A stretch of DNA of 64,000 nt from Streptomyces decoyicus (lineage in GTDB: Bacteria > Actinomycetota > Actinomycetes > Streptomycetales > Streptomycetaceae), in NCBI RefSeq assembly GCF_019880305.1, contig NZ_CP082301.1:8246001-8310000 (forward strand). Direction: 5' to 3'. A program made the position numbers and the translations under genes. Below the pieces are notes generated by a model. The model did not search any database, was not told the origin of the DNA, and was given only the letters and a program-made list of their open reading frames with translations. Positions 9,034 through 17,235 of the stretch are shown piece by piece (position 1 is the stretch's first letter; each line of letters starts with the position of its first letter).

Positions 9034-9381
9034 TCAGGCGGTGAATCCCAGCACCAAGGCGCCGATCACCGGCGCCGCGTACAACAGCGGGAACAGGATG
9101 TGTGCGTACCAGCGCGCCCGGACGACGGCGACGACCGCACCGGCGAAATACAGGACCAGCCCGATCCCGGCCGCTACACCGACCATCGGCAGGAACAGAC
9201 CGGCCAGCAGGCCCGCAGCCCCCGCGGCCTTGGCCGTACCGAGCCAGGGCAACCAGGAGCCGGGGATGCCGTAGTCGGCCATGGGCTGCACGACCCACTT
9301 GGCGCGGAAGAAGACGGAGGCGGCCGAGAAGCCCGCCATGACAGCGGCCAGGAGGGTGACGACGACGTAGGCGGTGGACAT
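9034..9381 (-). CDS. DoxX-family membrane protein
   Basis: A 115-residue integral membrane protein with four hydrophobic helices and the DoxX-type pattern: first helix, then FRAKWVVQPMADYGIPGSW, a short turn before LGTAKAAGAAGLLAGLF, a third helix with LYFAGAVVAVVRARWY and a last helix PLLYAAPVIGALVLG. DoxX-like proteins are small quinone-pool or redox-associated membrane proteins of mostly unknown role. ATG 9381 has GGGAG eight bases upstream; the upstream ATG 9396 overlaps that site and is less likely. It stands alone. Confidence 0.8.
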   Translation of the reverse strand: MSTAYVVVTLLAAVMAGFSAASVFFRAKWVVQPMADYGIPGSWLPWLGTAKAAGAAGLLAGLFLPMVGVAAGIGLVLYFAGAVVAVVRARWYAHILFPLLYAAPVIGALVLGFTA

Positions 9382-9639
9382 CAGAAATGCTCCCATCGGG
9401 CGGACGCCGGGGCGGACCTGCTCCGACCGGGTCTCGTGAGTTCCTCACTGCCCTGACGCGCCGCGACGCAGGAATGTGACAGATGACGGACATCGATCTG
9501 TGCGCGTCGTAGATGGCGTGGAGTCGTTGCCGCCGCAGGGACGAATGATTCCGGCCCGAGCGCGGGCGCCCACAGGGCCCGCCCGCGCGCCCCGCCGTCG
9601 GCCCGGAACCGCCAAGTCGCTGGGGTAACCCCCTGCCTT

Positions 9640-9960
9640 CGGGTGCCTTACACGGGTCGTCGAGCAGGCGGTCGACAGCGGCGAGCATCGATCGCTCGTC
9701 CAGCGTTGCGGTCTCCATGACCTCCGGATCCACGTAAGGTGAGCGGGCGTCAGGAGGCGACTGCGGCGTCTTCAGAAACCAGTTCCACCGCGGCGGATTG
9801 CCGGCCGCCGGCCAGCCGAACTCGTCCACCCAGTTTCTGGTCACGCCGAACGTCATGGGCCTGATGAGCCCCTCGCACAGCTCGGCCAGCGCTCGGACAG
9901 CACGGTGAGCGGTTATTCGCTCCAGCTCGAGCGGATCCGAACGGGGCTTTGTATTCCCCG
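9640..9960 (-). pseudogene. Coding-looking fragment, family unknown
   Basis: Between the DoxX and sigma-factor genes the minus strand carries a stretch with coding-like G/C-ending codons: ALAELCEGLIRPMTFGVTR, WVDEFGWPAAGNPPRWNWF and YVDPEVMETATLDERSML. It lacks a convincing start or stop of its own because the frame runs on in both directions without breaks. It may be an intact small gene with an unclear start or an internal piece of a lost gene. No family recognised. The rest of 9397-9996 shows nothing. Confidence 0.25.
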
Positions 9961-9996
9961 CACCAAGTGCCGCGGGAGAATTCGGTGCGCGCCTCG

Positions 9997-11208
9997 TCAG
10001 CGACTCCGGCGGGCGTTGAGCCGGGCGGCCTGGCGCGTCAGGTGGTCGCGCTCGGCGAGGTTGGGTGCCTTTTGGGCCGCCTCGGCGTACAGCTGTGCCG
10101 CCGTCGCCAGGTCGCCGTCGCGCTCGTGGAGGTACGCGGCCACCGCGGTGTGGCGGGGCAGCGAGTCGTCCAGTGCCGCGAGCGCCGCCAGGCCGGCGCG
10201 CGGTCCGTCGGCCTCGCCGACGGCCACCGCGCGGTTGAGCCGGACGACCGGGCTGTCGGTCAGGCGCGCGAGCTCGTCGTACCACTCGACGATCTGCACC
10301 CAGTCGGTCTCCTCGGCGGTGGGTGCGTCGGCGTGGAGTGCCGCGATGGCGGCCTGCGCCTGGAACTCGCCCAGCCGGTCGCGGGCGAGGGCCGTCTGCA
10401 GGATCTCGATGCCCTCGGCGATCGACTCCGTGTCCCACCGGCCGCGGTCCTGCTCGGCGAGCGGCACCAGGCTGCCGTCGGGCGCGGTCCGGGCGGCGCG
10501 CCGGGCGTGGTGGAGCAGCATGAGGGCGAGCAGCCCCGCCACTTCGGGGTGGTCGATCGCGGCCGCGAGCTGCCGGGTGAGCCGGGTGGCCTCGGCGGCG
10601 AGGTCGATGTCGCCGGAGTAGCCCTCGTTGAAGACCAAGTAGAGGACGCGCAGCACGGTGGCGACGTCGCCGGGCTGGTCGAACCTTCCCCGAGCTCTGG
10701 GCTTCTCTCCCGGCCTTCGGTCAGGAGGTGCCCCCAGAGCAGGGGATACCCCGACGCCGGAGACGGTGCGCTTGGCCCGGCTGATGCGCTGCGCCATGGT
10801 CGCCTCGGGCACCAGGTAGGCCTGGGCGATCTGACGGGTGGTCAGGCCGCCGACGGCGCGCAGTGTGAGCGCGACCGCGGACGACGGCGTCAGCGACGGG
10901 TGGGCGCACAGGAAGTAGAGCTGGAGCGTGTCGTCCACCGCGGCCACGGGTCCGGGTGCCGGCTCCTCGTCGACGAGGGCCTCACGCCGGCGGCGGGCGG
11001 TGTCCGCCCGGGTCGCGTCGAGGAACCGGCGCCAGGCCACGGTGACCAGCCAGCCCTTCGGGTCCCGCGGAGGGTCGGCCGGCCAGACGCGGACCGCCTC
11101 GACCAGTGCGTCCTGTACGGCGTCCTCGGCCGCCGCGAAGTCGGCTCCGCGGCGGACGAGGAGGGCGAGCACGCTCGGTGTGAGGCTCCGGAGCAGGGCC
11201 TCGTCCAT
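9997..11208 (-). CDS. ECF42-type RNA polymerase sigma factor (sigma-70 family with C-terminal TPR-like domain)
   Basis: A 403-residue extracytoplasmic-function sigma factor. Region 2 is short (ADFAAAEDAVQDALVEA, PKGWLVTVAWRRFLDA); region 4 contains LTTRQIAQAYLVPEATMAQRI. The long C-terminal extension (VLYLVFNEGYSG, ARLTDSPVVRLNRAVAVGE) is the DUF6596/TPR-like domain typical of ECF42. It is encoded directly after a YCII/DGPF protein, the usual ECF42 partner. A GTG at 11220 overlaps the partner's stop as GTGA, so translation may start there and be coupled; the common start would be ATG 11208. An unusual insert, GVGVSPALGAPPDRRPGEK, breaks the linker before VLYLVFNEGY and is produced by a small inverted repeat. 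Confidence 0.92.
   Translation of the reverse strand: MDEALLRSLTPSVLALLVRRGADFAAAEDAVQDALVEAVRVWPADPPRDPKGWLVTVAWRRFLDATRADTARRRREALVDEEPAPGPVAAVDDTLQLYFLCAHPSLTPSSAVALTLRAVGGLTTRQIAQAYLVPEATMAQRISRAKRTVSGVGVSPALGAPPDRRPGEKPRARGRFDQPGDVATVLRVLYLVFNEGYSGDIDLAAEATRLTRQLAAAIDHPEVAGLLALMLLHHARRAARTAPDGSLVPLAEQDRGRWDTESIAEGIEILQTALARDRLGEFQAQAAIAALHADAPTAEETDWVQIVEWYDELARLTDSPVVRLNRAVAVGEADGPRAGLAALAALDDSLPRHTAVAAYLHERDGDLATAAQLYAEAAQKAPNLAERDHLTRQAARLNARRSR
10684..10745 (-). repeat. In-frame copy of a GGGGGCACCTCC-type small inverted repeat
   Basis: Read on the minus strand this segment contains GGGGGCACCTCC, a GAAGGC centre, and a closing arm ending near GGGGAAGG; the outer arms CCCAGAGC and GCTCTGGG pair. 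It sits within the sigma-factor frame without a stop. A second copy of the same pattern lies in the acyl-CoA dehydrogenase gene at 13793-13833. Confidence 0.6.
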
Positions 11209-11216
11209 CGGAGAGC

Positions 11217-11624
11217 TCACTCTGTGACGGTGCACTGCATGCCCAGGAACGGGCGCACCTCGAGCCACTCGTGGATCGGCTTCCCGCCCGCCCCAGGGGC
11301 CGCCGACAGCTCCCCGGCCAGCTCGACGGCGCGCTCGTAGCTGTCGACGTCGATCACCATCCAGCCGGCGATGAGGTCCTTGGTCTCGGCGAACGGGCCG
11401 TCGGTGACCGGCGGGCGACCCTCGCCGTCGTACCGGACCCACCTCCCCTCGGGAGCGAGCGCCTGACCGTCGACGAACTCGCCGGTCCCCTCCAGCCGGG
11501 ACGCGAAGTCCTGCATGTACTGCACATGCGCCGAGATCTCCTCCGGCGTCCACTGGTCCATGGGCACGTCGTTGACCGCAGCCGGGGCGCCGCGGTAGTG
11601 CTTGAGCAGCAAGTACTTGGCCAT
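11217..11624 (-). CDS. YCII-related (DGPF domain) protein
   Basis: A 135-residue YCII-fold protein. VTDGPFAETKDLIAGWMVIDVDS contains the DGPF signature, with the preceding strand GRWVRYDGEG and the typical ending PIHEWLEVRPFLGM. The ribosome site GAGGAG precedes ATG 11624. The stop overlaps a GTG of the downstream ECF42 sigma-factor gene, so the two are translationally coupled. DGPF proteins regularly accompany ECF42 factors; their biochemical activity is not established. Confidence 0.92.
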   Translation of the reverse strand: MAKYLLLKHYRGAPAAVNDVPMDQWTPEEISAHVQYMQDFASRLEGTGEFVDGQALAPEGRWVRYDGEGRPPVTDGPFAETKDLIAGWMVIDVDSYERAVELAGELSAAPGAGGKPIHEWLEVRPFLGMQCTVTE

Positions 11625-12028
11625 CGTGGTTCTCCTCGGTACTGGTGCGACCCATTGTGGTCGCGTTCACTACGGGGACGGAGCCAGACGCGGGTTCTCG
11701 ACATCACCGACGGATTTTTTTCGGGCTCCCGACAATGAGCCTGGGTGAGCCGTCTCGTGGCGCCCGGGGCCACGATATGTGACGAGGGCGGGACGGATCG
11801 TGGTCTTCCGGGACCAGTGGCGATCAGGCAACTGAAGCAGGGCGAGGCTCCGCGTGCGTCCCCGGTACGTGTCGTCGTGGCCTGCCGGGGGGCGGTGAGC
11901 TGGGCCTTCCTGTCACTGCCGTCCGACGCGCGCAGGGCACATTGCACAGTGCTATGTCGTCACCGCTGTCATGAGCATTCATGATGGCAGACCCGCTGTG
12001 GGACCCGCACGCTCCTGGAGGTCACCCC
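11625..12028. other. Intergenic region between the divergent YCII and CoA-transferase genes
   Basis: About 400 bases with no supported gene; short open frames here have no ribosome site or recognisable product. Promoters for both flanking operons must lie here, but no good -35/-10 pair stood out. Confidence 0.4.
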
Positions 12029-13228
12029 ATGACCGAGCTCCCCGAAGAACTGCCGCTTTCCGGCATCACCGTCGTCAGCGTCGAGCAGGCGGTGGCGGCT
12101 CCCTTCGCCACCCGCCAACTCGCCGATCTCGGCGCGCGTGTCATCAAGGTGGAACGTCCGGACGGGGGCGACTTCGCCCGCCGGTACGACACCACGGTGC
12201 ACGGCGAGTCCAGCTACTTCGTGTGGCTCAACCGGTCGAAGGAATCCGTGACGCTCGACCTGAAGTCGGACCGCGGACGGAGGGTCCTGGAGGAGCTTCT
12301 GAGCGGGGCCGACGTATTCGTACAGAACCTGGCCCCGGGCGCGGCTGCCAGGATGGGCCTGGGCGCCGAGGCGCTCGCCGAGCGCTTCCCGTCGCTGATC
12401 CCGTGCGCCATCTCGGGTTATGGGTCCAGCGGGCCGTGGGCCGACCGCAAGGCGTACGACCTGCTGGTGCAGTGCCAGACCGGGCTGGTCTCGCTGACGG
12501 GGAACGAGCACGGCTCGGCGCGGGCGGGTGTGTCGGTCGCCGACATCGCGGCCGGCATGTACGCCTACTCGGGCATCCTCACCGCGCTGTTCACGCGGGC
12601 GACCACGGGTGTGGCCCGTGCTGTGGAGGTCTCACTGTTCGAGGCGCTGGCCGAGTGGATGAATCAGCCCGCCTACTACACCCGTTACGGCGGCACCCAG
12701 CCCCCGCGCATCGGCACTCAGCACGCGACCATCGCGCCGTATGGCGCCTACACCGCTGCCGACGGCAAGGACGTGCTGTTCTCCATCCAGAACGAGCGCG
12801 AATGGACAGCCCTGTGCGAGCAGTTCCTGGACCTGCCCGGGCTCGTCGAAGACCCGCGCTTCGCCACCGGCTCCGACCGTGTGGCCCACCGCGAGGAACT
12901 CAACGCGATCGTGGCCGAGCGGTTCGGCGAGTGCGACAGCGGCGAAGCAATGAAATTGCTGGACGATGCAGGCATCGCCAATGCCGGGGTCAACGACATC
13001 GACGAATTCCTGGCCCATCCCCAGCTCAGCGCCCGGGACCGCTGGCGCGACGTACGGATTCCCGGGGGAGCGGTCGTGGCCGCCCTGCTGCCGCCGGCCG
13101 ACCTGGCCGGCACGGTCCCGCGCATGGACGCCGTCCCTGCAGCGGGGGAGCACACCGGGGACATCCTGGCCGAGCTCGGCTACAGCACGGTCGACATCGA
13201 CCGCATGAGGACCGACCACGTCATCTGA
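12029..13228 (+). CDS. CaiB/BaiF family (class III) CoA-transferase
   Basis: A 399-residue class III CoA-transferase, which moves CoA between carboxylic acids. GITVVSVEQAVAAPFATRQL, LGARVIKVERPDGGDFAR and WLNRSKESVTLDLK are the family's N-terminal motifs; the catalytic aspartate is expected in GVSVADIAAGMYAYSGI. ATG 12029 follows GGAGG by seven bases, better than the upstream ATG 11981. The acyl-CoA dehydrogenase gene follows 72 bases later in the same direction, so the pair probably activates and then oxidises one organic acid or dicarboxylic half-ester. The acyl substrate cannot be read from the sequence. Confidence 0.92.
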   Translation: MTELPEELPLSGITVVSVEQAVAAPFATRQLADLGARVIKVERPDGGDFARRYDTTVHGESSYFVWLNRSKESVTLDLKSDRGRRVLEELLSGADVFVQNLAPGAAARMGLGAEALAERFPSLIPCAISGYGSSGPWADRKAYDLLVQCQTGLVSLTGNEHGSARAGVSVADIAAGMYAYSGILTALFTRATTGVARAVEVSLFEALAEWMNQPAYYTRYGGTQPPRIGTQHATIAPYGAYTAADGKDVLFSIQNEREWTALCEQFLDLPGLVEDPRFATGSDRVAHREELNAIVAERFGECDSGEAMKLLDDAGIANAGVNDIDEFLAHPQLSARDRWRDVRIPGGAVVAALLPPADLAGTVPRMDAVPAAGEHTGDILAELGYSTVDIDRMRTDHVI

Positions 13229-13300
13229 CCCGCCCGCCCTGCGACATAGCGGTAGCAACGCCAACCAGGTCTCCGCCCCTTCCCCAAGGAGCGTTACCCC

Positions 13301-14560
13301 ATGAGCACCCTCGACATCCTGTCCGAGGACGAGCAGCTCGTCGTCAGGACGGTGCACGACTTCGTCGATCAGGAGGTGAAGCCCGTCGTCCGAGAGCTGG
13401 AGCACGCCAACACCTACCCCGAGGCCCTGATCGAGCAGATGAAACAACTCGGCATCTTCGGCCTCGTCATCCCCGAGGAGTACGGCGGCACTCCGGTCTC
13501 CGCCCCCTGTTACGTCCTGATCACCGAGGAACTCTCCCGCGGCTGGATGAGCCTGGCCGGCGCGATGGGCGGCCACACCGTGGTCGCCAAGCTGCTGCTG
13601 GACTTCGGCACCGAGGACCAGAAACGGCGCTACCTGCCCCGGATGGCCACTGGCGAGACCCGGGCGACCATGGCCCTGACCGAACCGGGCGGCGGCTCGG
13701 ACCTACAGGCCATCCGCACCGTCGCCCGTAAGGACGGTGGGGGCACTGAGGGCACTGAGGGCACTGGGGGCACTGGGGGCATCGGGGACATCGGGGGCAC
13801 CTCCCGCGCGAGCGAAGCCGAGCGTGGGGGAGGAGGATATGTGGTCAACGGGTCGAAGACATGGATCACCAACTCCCGGCGGTCCGGGCTGATCGCCCTG
13901 CTGTGCAAGACCGACCCGGAGGCCGAGCCCGCCCACAAGGGCATCTCGATCCTGCTCGTTGAGCATGGACCCGGTTTGACGGTCTCCCGCGACTTGCCCA
14001 AGCTCGGCTACAAGGGCGTGGAGAGCTGCGAGTTGTCGTTCGACGGCTACCGGGCGCCGGCCGACGCCGTACTCGGCGGGGTCGAGGGAAAGGGCTTCGC
14101 ACAAATGATGAAGGGCCTGGAGACCGGACGGCTCCAAGTCGCCGCCCGCGCACTGGGCGTCGGCCGGGCCGCGTTCGAGGACGCCCTCGCCTACGCCCAG
14201 GAACGCGAGTCCTTCGGCGAGCCGATCTGGAAGCACCAGTCGATCGGCAACTACCTCGCCGACATGGCCACGTCGCTGACCGCCGCTCGTCAGCTCACCC
14301 TCCACGCCGCCAGGGAGGCCGAAGCCGGGCGTCGTGTGGACATGGAGGCCGGCATGGCCAAGCTCTTCGCCTCCGAGACCGCCATGACCATCGCCCTCAA
14401 CGCCGTGCGCATCCACGGCGGTTACGGCTATTCCACCGACTTCGACGTCGAGCGCTACTTCCGCGACGCCCCCCTGATGATCGTCGGCGAAGGGACCAAC
14501 GAAATCCAGCGCAACATCATCGCGAGGCAGCTCGTCAAGCGCGGAGGCCTCGACGCCTGA
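13301..14560 (+). CDS. Acyl-CoA dehydrogenase
   Basis: A 419-residue FAD-dependent acyl-CoA dehydrogenase. FVDQEVKPVVRELE begins the N-terminal helical domain; ATMALTEPGGGSDL and VVNGSKTWITNS mark the middle beta domain; YAQERESFGEPIWKHQSI and IHGGYGYSTDFDVERYFRD the C-terminal helices, with GEGTNEIQRNIIARQLV holding the likely catalytic glutamate region. AAGGAG precedes ATG 13301. Residues ~147-178, between the beta strands, are an oddity: a run of G-T-E/G tripeptides and then TSRASEAERGGGG, absent from ordinary homologues and encoded by DNA repeats. The insertion lies in a surface loop, so function may survive. Co-transcribed with the CoA-transferase gene. Confidence 0.93.
   Translation: MSTLDILSEDEQLVVRTVHDFVDQEVKPVVRELEHANTYPEALIEQMKQLGIFGLVIPEEYGGTPVSAPCYVLITEELSRGWMSLAGAMGGHTVVAKLLLDFGTEDQKRRYLPRMATGETRATMALTEPGGGSDLQAIRTVARKDGGGTEGTEGTGGTGGIGDIGGTSRASEAERGGGGYVVNGSKTWITNSRRSGLIALLCKTDPEAEPAHKGISILLVEHGPGLTVSRDLPKLGYKGVESCELSFDGYRAPADAVLGGVEGKGFAQMMKGLETGRLQVAARALGVGRAAFEDALAYAQERESFGEPIWKHQSIGNYLADMATSLTAARQLTLHAAREAEAGRRVDMEAGMAKLFASETAMTIALNAVRIHGGYGYSTDFDVERYFRDAPLMIVGEGTNEIQRNIIARQLVKRGGLDA
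13741..13833 (+). repeat. In-frame 9-bp tandem repeat plus GGGGGCACCTCC-type small repeat
   Basis: From 13741 a 9-base unit (GGCACTGAG/GGCACTGGG, drifting to GGCATCGGG/GACATCGGG) occurs about six times, then GGGGGCACCTCCC, a GCGAAGCC centre and GTGGGGGAGG close an inverted repeat at 13793-13833. All of it is read as protein within the dehydrogenase. Confidence 0.75.
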
Positions 14561-14626
14561 ACGGCGTGGCTGCCTGAAGGCCGGCTACGACCTGGTGCTC
14601 CACGCTTGACCAACAGTTGCGGACAA

Positions 14627-14737
14627 GCCAGGCCAGGCCAGGACAGGACAGGCCAGGCCAGGACAGGGTAGGACAGGCCAGGCCAGGCCAGGACAGGACA
14701 GGGTAGGACAGGACAGGGTAGGACAGGACAGGACAGG
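14627..14737. repeat. Pentanucleotide repeat tract (CCAGG/ACAGG/GTAGG)
   Basis: About 22 consecutive 5-base units of the form NNAGG (CCAGG, ACAGG, GTAGG) in a patterned order, just downstream of the acyl-CoA dehydrogenase. Open frames through it are repeat artefacts. The remainder of 14561-14918 holds no supported gene. Confidence 0.9.
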
Positions 14738-14918
14738 GGTACTCGACGGCTGTACAGCCGTAGTTCCCTGAGGGCGAGGCGTAGCCACAGGCGACGAACC
14801 GAACAGTCGCGACGAGGCGGTCCCGCTGTGAGCTGCCCCGGTTACTGGCGCTCGATGCGATGGTCTTCCGGTTCCGGACCACGCAGCAGGCCGACGGCGC
14901 CGTGAGCCGGTGCGCGGC

Positions 14919-15494
14919 TCAGCCCCGGCGCGGAGGCAGCTGCGGCGGACGGTGTGCCTCCGGAAGCGGCACGGGCGTAACGGCGTCCTCGCCCTGCTGC
15001 TCCGCCCGCATCCTCCGCCCGGTCTCCGTCTCCCCGAGCTGCGGACCCGTGGGGATGTCCGGGCTGTCGAAGCCCGGACTGGTGAACTCCGGTGCGGAGA
15101 AACCCGGGACGGCATCCTCGTCCGCAGCGTCACCGGCGGGTACCCGCTGATCCGGAGCCTCGGACGCCGTCTCCCCGCCTGCTCCGCCAGCTCCGCCCGT
15201 ACTGCCCGCACCGTCCGTACTGCCCGCTCCATCTGTACCGCCCGTACCGGCTGTACCGCCCGTATTGCCAGCGCCACCCGCGGGGTCGGCCGCGCCGTGT
15301 CCGCTTCCCTGCCCGGCGGACGAGGGAGAGGGAAGGGAACCGGGCGAGCTGAAGTCCGGTGAGGTGTATCCGGGGTGAGGCAGCCCCATGCCCTCCTTCT
15401 CCCCTTCGTCCAGCTTCTCGTCCACGGCGTCGACGACGAAGGGCATAGGGCCAGTCTCGCCGTCATCAGCCTGACGGGATGCACTGTCCTTCAT
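14919..15494 (-). CDS. Gly/Ser/Pro-rich hypothetical protein
   Basis: A 191-residue protein starting MKDSASRQADDGETGPMPF with GGAGGGAG eight bases before the ATG. After an acidic helix-like stretch (VVDAVDEKLDEGEKEGMG) and PHPGYTSPDFSSPG it becomes low complexity: about 40 residues of Gly with Ala, Thr, Ser and Asp in short repeats (GGTDGAGSTDGAGSTGG). A second FTSPGFDSPDIPTGPQLG echoes the first phrase. It is hydrophilic, without signal peptide, probably disordered; no function assigned. The long frame upstream of this start is not supported. Confidence 0.55.
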   Translation of the reverse strand: MKDSASRQADDGETGPMPFVVDAVDEKLDEGEKEGMGLPHPGYTSPDFSSPGSLPSPSSAGQGSGHGAADPAGGAGNTGGTAGTGGTDGAGSTDGAGSTGGAGGAGGETASEAPDQRVPAGDAADEDAVPGFSAPEFTSPGFDSPDIPTGPQLGETETGRRMRAEQQGEDAVTPVPLPEAHRPPQLPPRRG

Positions 15495-15910
15495 GGGGGG
15501 GGGCTCCCTCCTGCGGAGCGGTGGACGCCGGATGGGTGCTCCGGGCGCGCACCGCAGTCTCTGGTGCCGTTGCACTGCGTCTGTCCCGGCTACCGCCGAC
15601 CATGCCTCGCCCGGCGCCCGGTGCGTCGGATGCCGGGAGCCACGCACCGACGCCGGGGGCCGCCGCCCACCGGTCCGTCAGGGGAATCAGCCGCGATAGG
15701 ACTCCAGGAGGTGGATGGCGGGGCCCCGGCGGCGGGGGCCCCGGTGGCGGAGGACCATCCACGCAGCCCCTCCCACGGCGGCCCGCCGGCTTCCTGACCC
15801 CAAGGGGCGCGCGGGGCCGCCGGGGCGAAGACCGTGGGATTCACGGCTGGTTCTCGGGGCACGCTCTTGGGCCACGTACACAACCGACGAGGCATGACGA
15901 GGTGAGCTTC

Positions 15911-16354
15911 ATGAGCACCATCGAGGCCGCGCGGACACTCACCGTGCCATCCGCGCTCCACGTCGACCTGGGGAACTGCCCCGAGACTGCCGGGCGCGCG
16001 CGGCATCTTGCCGACGAGTTCCTGCGGGGACTGGAGCCGGCCGTGCAGCAAGAGGCCATCGATGCCGTGCTCCTGGTCGTCTCGGAACTCGTCACCAATG
16101 CGGTGCGTCACGCCGGCGGTCCATCCTGCTCCCTGCATCTGTCGGCCTGCCCCGAGGCGATCGCTGTCGCCGTGAGCGACGCCAGCCACTTGCTGCCCCA
16201 ACCGCGTACTCCCGATGTCCTCGGTGAGGGAGGCGGGTTCGGCTGGTCGATGGTCTGCCAGCTGGCCGATGCGGTGGCCGTCACGGACGAGGCCGGCGGT
16301 AAGACGGTCAGCGCACTGATCCCCCGGCACCGCAGCGCCACCGGCTGCCGCTGA
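15911..16354 (+). CDS. ATP-binding protein, anti-sigma factor-like (HATPase_c_2)
   Basis: A 147-residue GHKL-type ATPase of the RsbW/SpoIIAB-like group common in Streptomyces. The N box is VLLVVSELVTNAVRHAGG; the G1/G2 region is AVSDAS with GEGGGFGWSMVCQLAD; it ends VSALIPRH. These small kinases bind and control sigma factors or phosphorylate anti-anti-sigma proteins. ATG 15911 follows GAGGTGA closely. No sigma or STAS partner gene is adjacent, so its target is unknown. Confidence 0.85.
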   Translation: MSTIEAARTLTVPSALHVDLGNCPETAGRARHLADEFLRGLEPAVQQEAIDAVLLVVSELVTNAVRHAGGPSCSLHLSACPEAIAVAVSDASHLLPQPRTPDVLGEGGGFGWSMVCQLADAVAVTDEAGGKTVSALIPRHRSATGCR

Positions 16355-16671
16355 TAGCGGAAACCGTCTGAGCACCGTCTCCCCCTTCGGGCGGAGCACC
16401 GTCTCCCCCGGGAAGGGCACACGGGCCGGGAGCCGGGCTGGGACCCGTACAGGCTCCGTTGCGCCCGAACTGGTGGTCGTCCGGGGCGCAGGGCATGATC
16501 CTCGCTCCCGCTGCGGTGCTTCACAGCCAGCAAAACGCCAACGGCAAGGAGGGGCGACAGTTCTCGTCGACGAAGCAGACGGGGCCGTCCGCTGCGGCAC
16601 ACGATGGCACGCGGGAAACCCTGCCGATGGTTGCCCGCGGAACAGTCGTTGACATGGGCCGTATGGGCCGA
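16355..16671. other. Gap after the anti-sigma-like gene
   Basis: Holds two direct copies of GAGCACCGTCTCCCCC (16370-16385 and 16395-16410), a possible small duplication; otherwise no supported gene. Confidence 0.4.
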
Positions 16672-17232
16672 CTACGTGGACACCATGAAGTAGTCGGCCG
16701 GATTCAGGGCATTGAGCGCGACCCACCGCTGGGGTGTGACTGCGGTGGATGCTTCACTACCGTCCGATGAGGCGCGGAAGAAGTCCTGGATATCGAGAGC
16801 AATGCGGGGATCGTCATCGACGCGTCGTGCCATTTCGTAGTAGACGGCCAGCACGTGGATACATCGCGGGGAGTCAGCTGAGCAGGAGCAGTCGACCCCG
16901 ACGAGTGTCGGTGCAGGCGGGTGGCCCGCTTCGGTAATCGCGCGATACAGCTCGTCGGTGAGGGCAGGCCGAACGCCGCATAGCTGGCGGGAGATCGCGA
17001 CTATCGCCTCCCGGGACATGGGTGCAACCTCGATGTTGGCCACCGAAGCGTGGCGACCGCGGTGTATGACGGCGTGCACGATCCGGCCGTCGATCGTGAC
17101 CTGCACTCCCCCGTCGCGTGCGATTCTGCGGGCGCGCGGCAACTGTGGATCGGGGCGGGTCTGACGCAGCGACTCGGCGAGCCGAACCCAGTCCTTCCCC
17201 CACACGGTGTAACCGAAATCGTTGTCTGCCAT
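16672..17232 (-). CDS. SWIM zinc-finger protein, partner of the SNF2 helicase
   Basis: A 186-residue protein whose SWIM motif reads CSCSADSPRCIHVLAVYYEMARR, that is CxC...CxH with a wide gap. The N-terminus (YTVWGKDWVRLAESLRQTR) and the strand GGVQVTIDGRIVHAVIHRGR match the small actinobacterial SWIM proteins that are almost always encoded beside a SNF2-type helicase. The start lies three bases after the helicase stop, so the two are one operon. SWIM domains bind DNA or protein; the pair's cellular job is not known. Confidence 0.9.
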   Translation of the reverse strand: MADNDFGYTVWGKDWVRLAESLRQTRPDPQLPRARRIARDGGVQVTIDGRIVHAVIHRGRHASVANIEVAPMSREAIVAISRQLCGVRPALTDELYRAITEAGHPPAPTLVGVDCSCSADSPRCIHVLAVYYEMARRVDDDPRIALDIQDFFRASSDGSEASTAVTPQRWVALNALNPADYFMVST

Positions 17233-17235
17233 AAG

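Noticed and set aside
11745..11984. 79-residue plus-strand frame before the CoA-transferase gene
   Set aside because: No ribosome site, ends in the promoter region, and no recognisable sequence.
14535..14882. 115-residue minus-strand frame through the pentanucleotide tract
   Set aside because: Its protein is just the repeat translated (CPVLSCP-like units).
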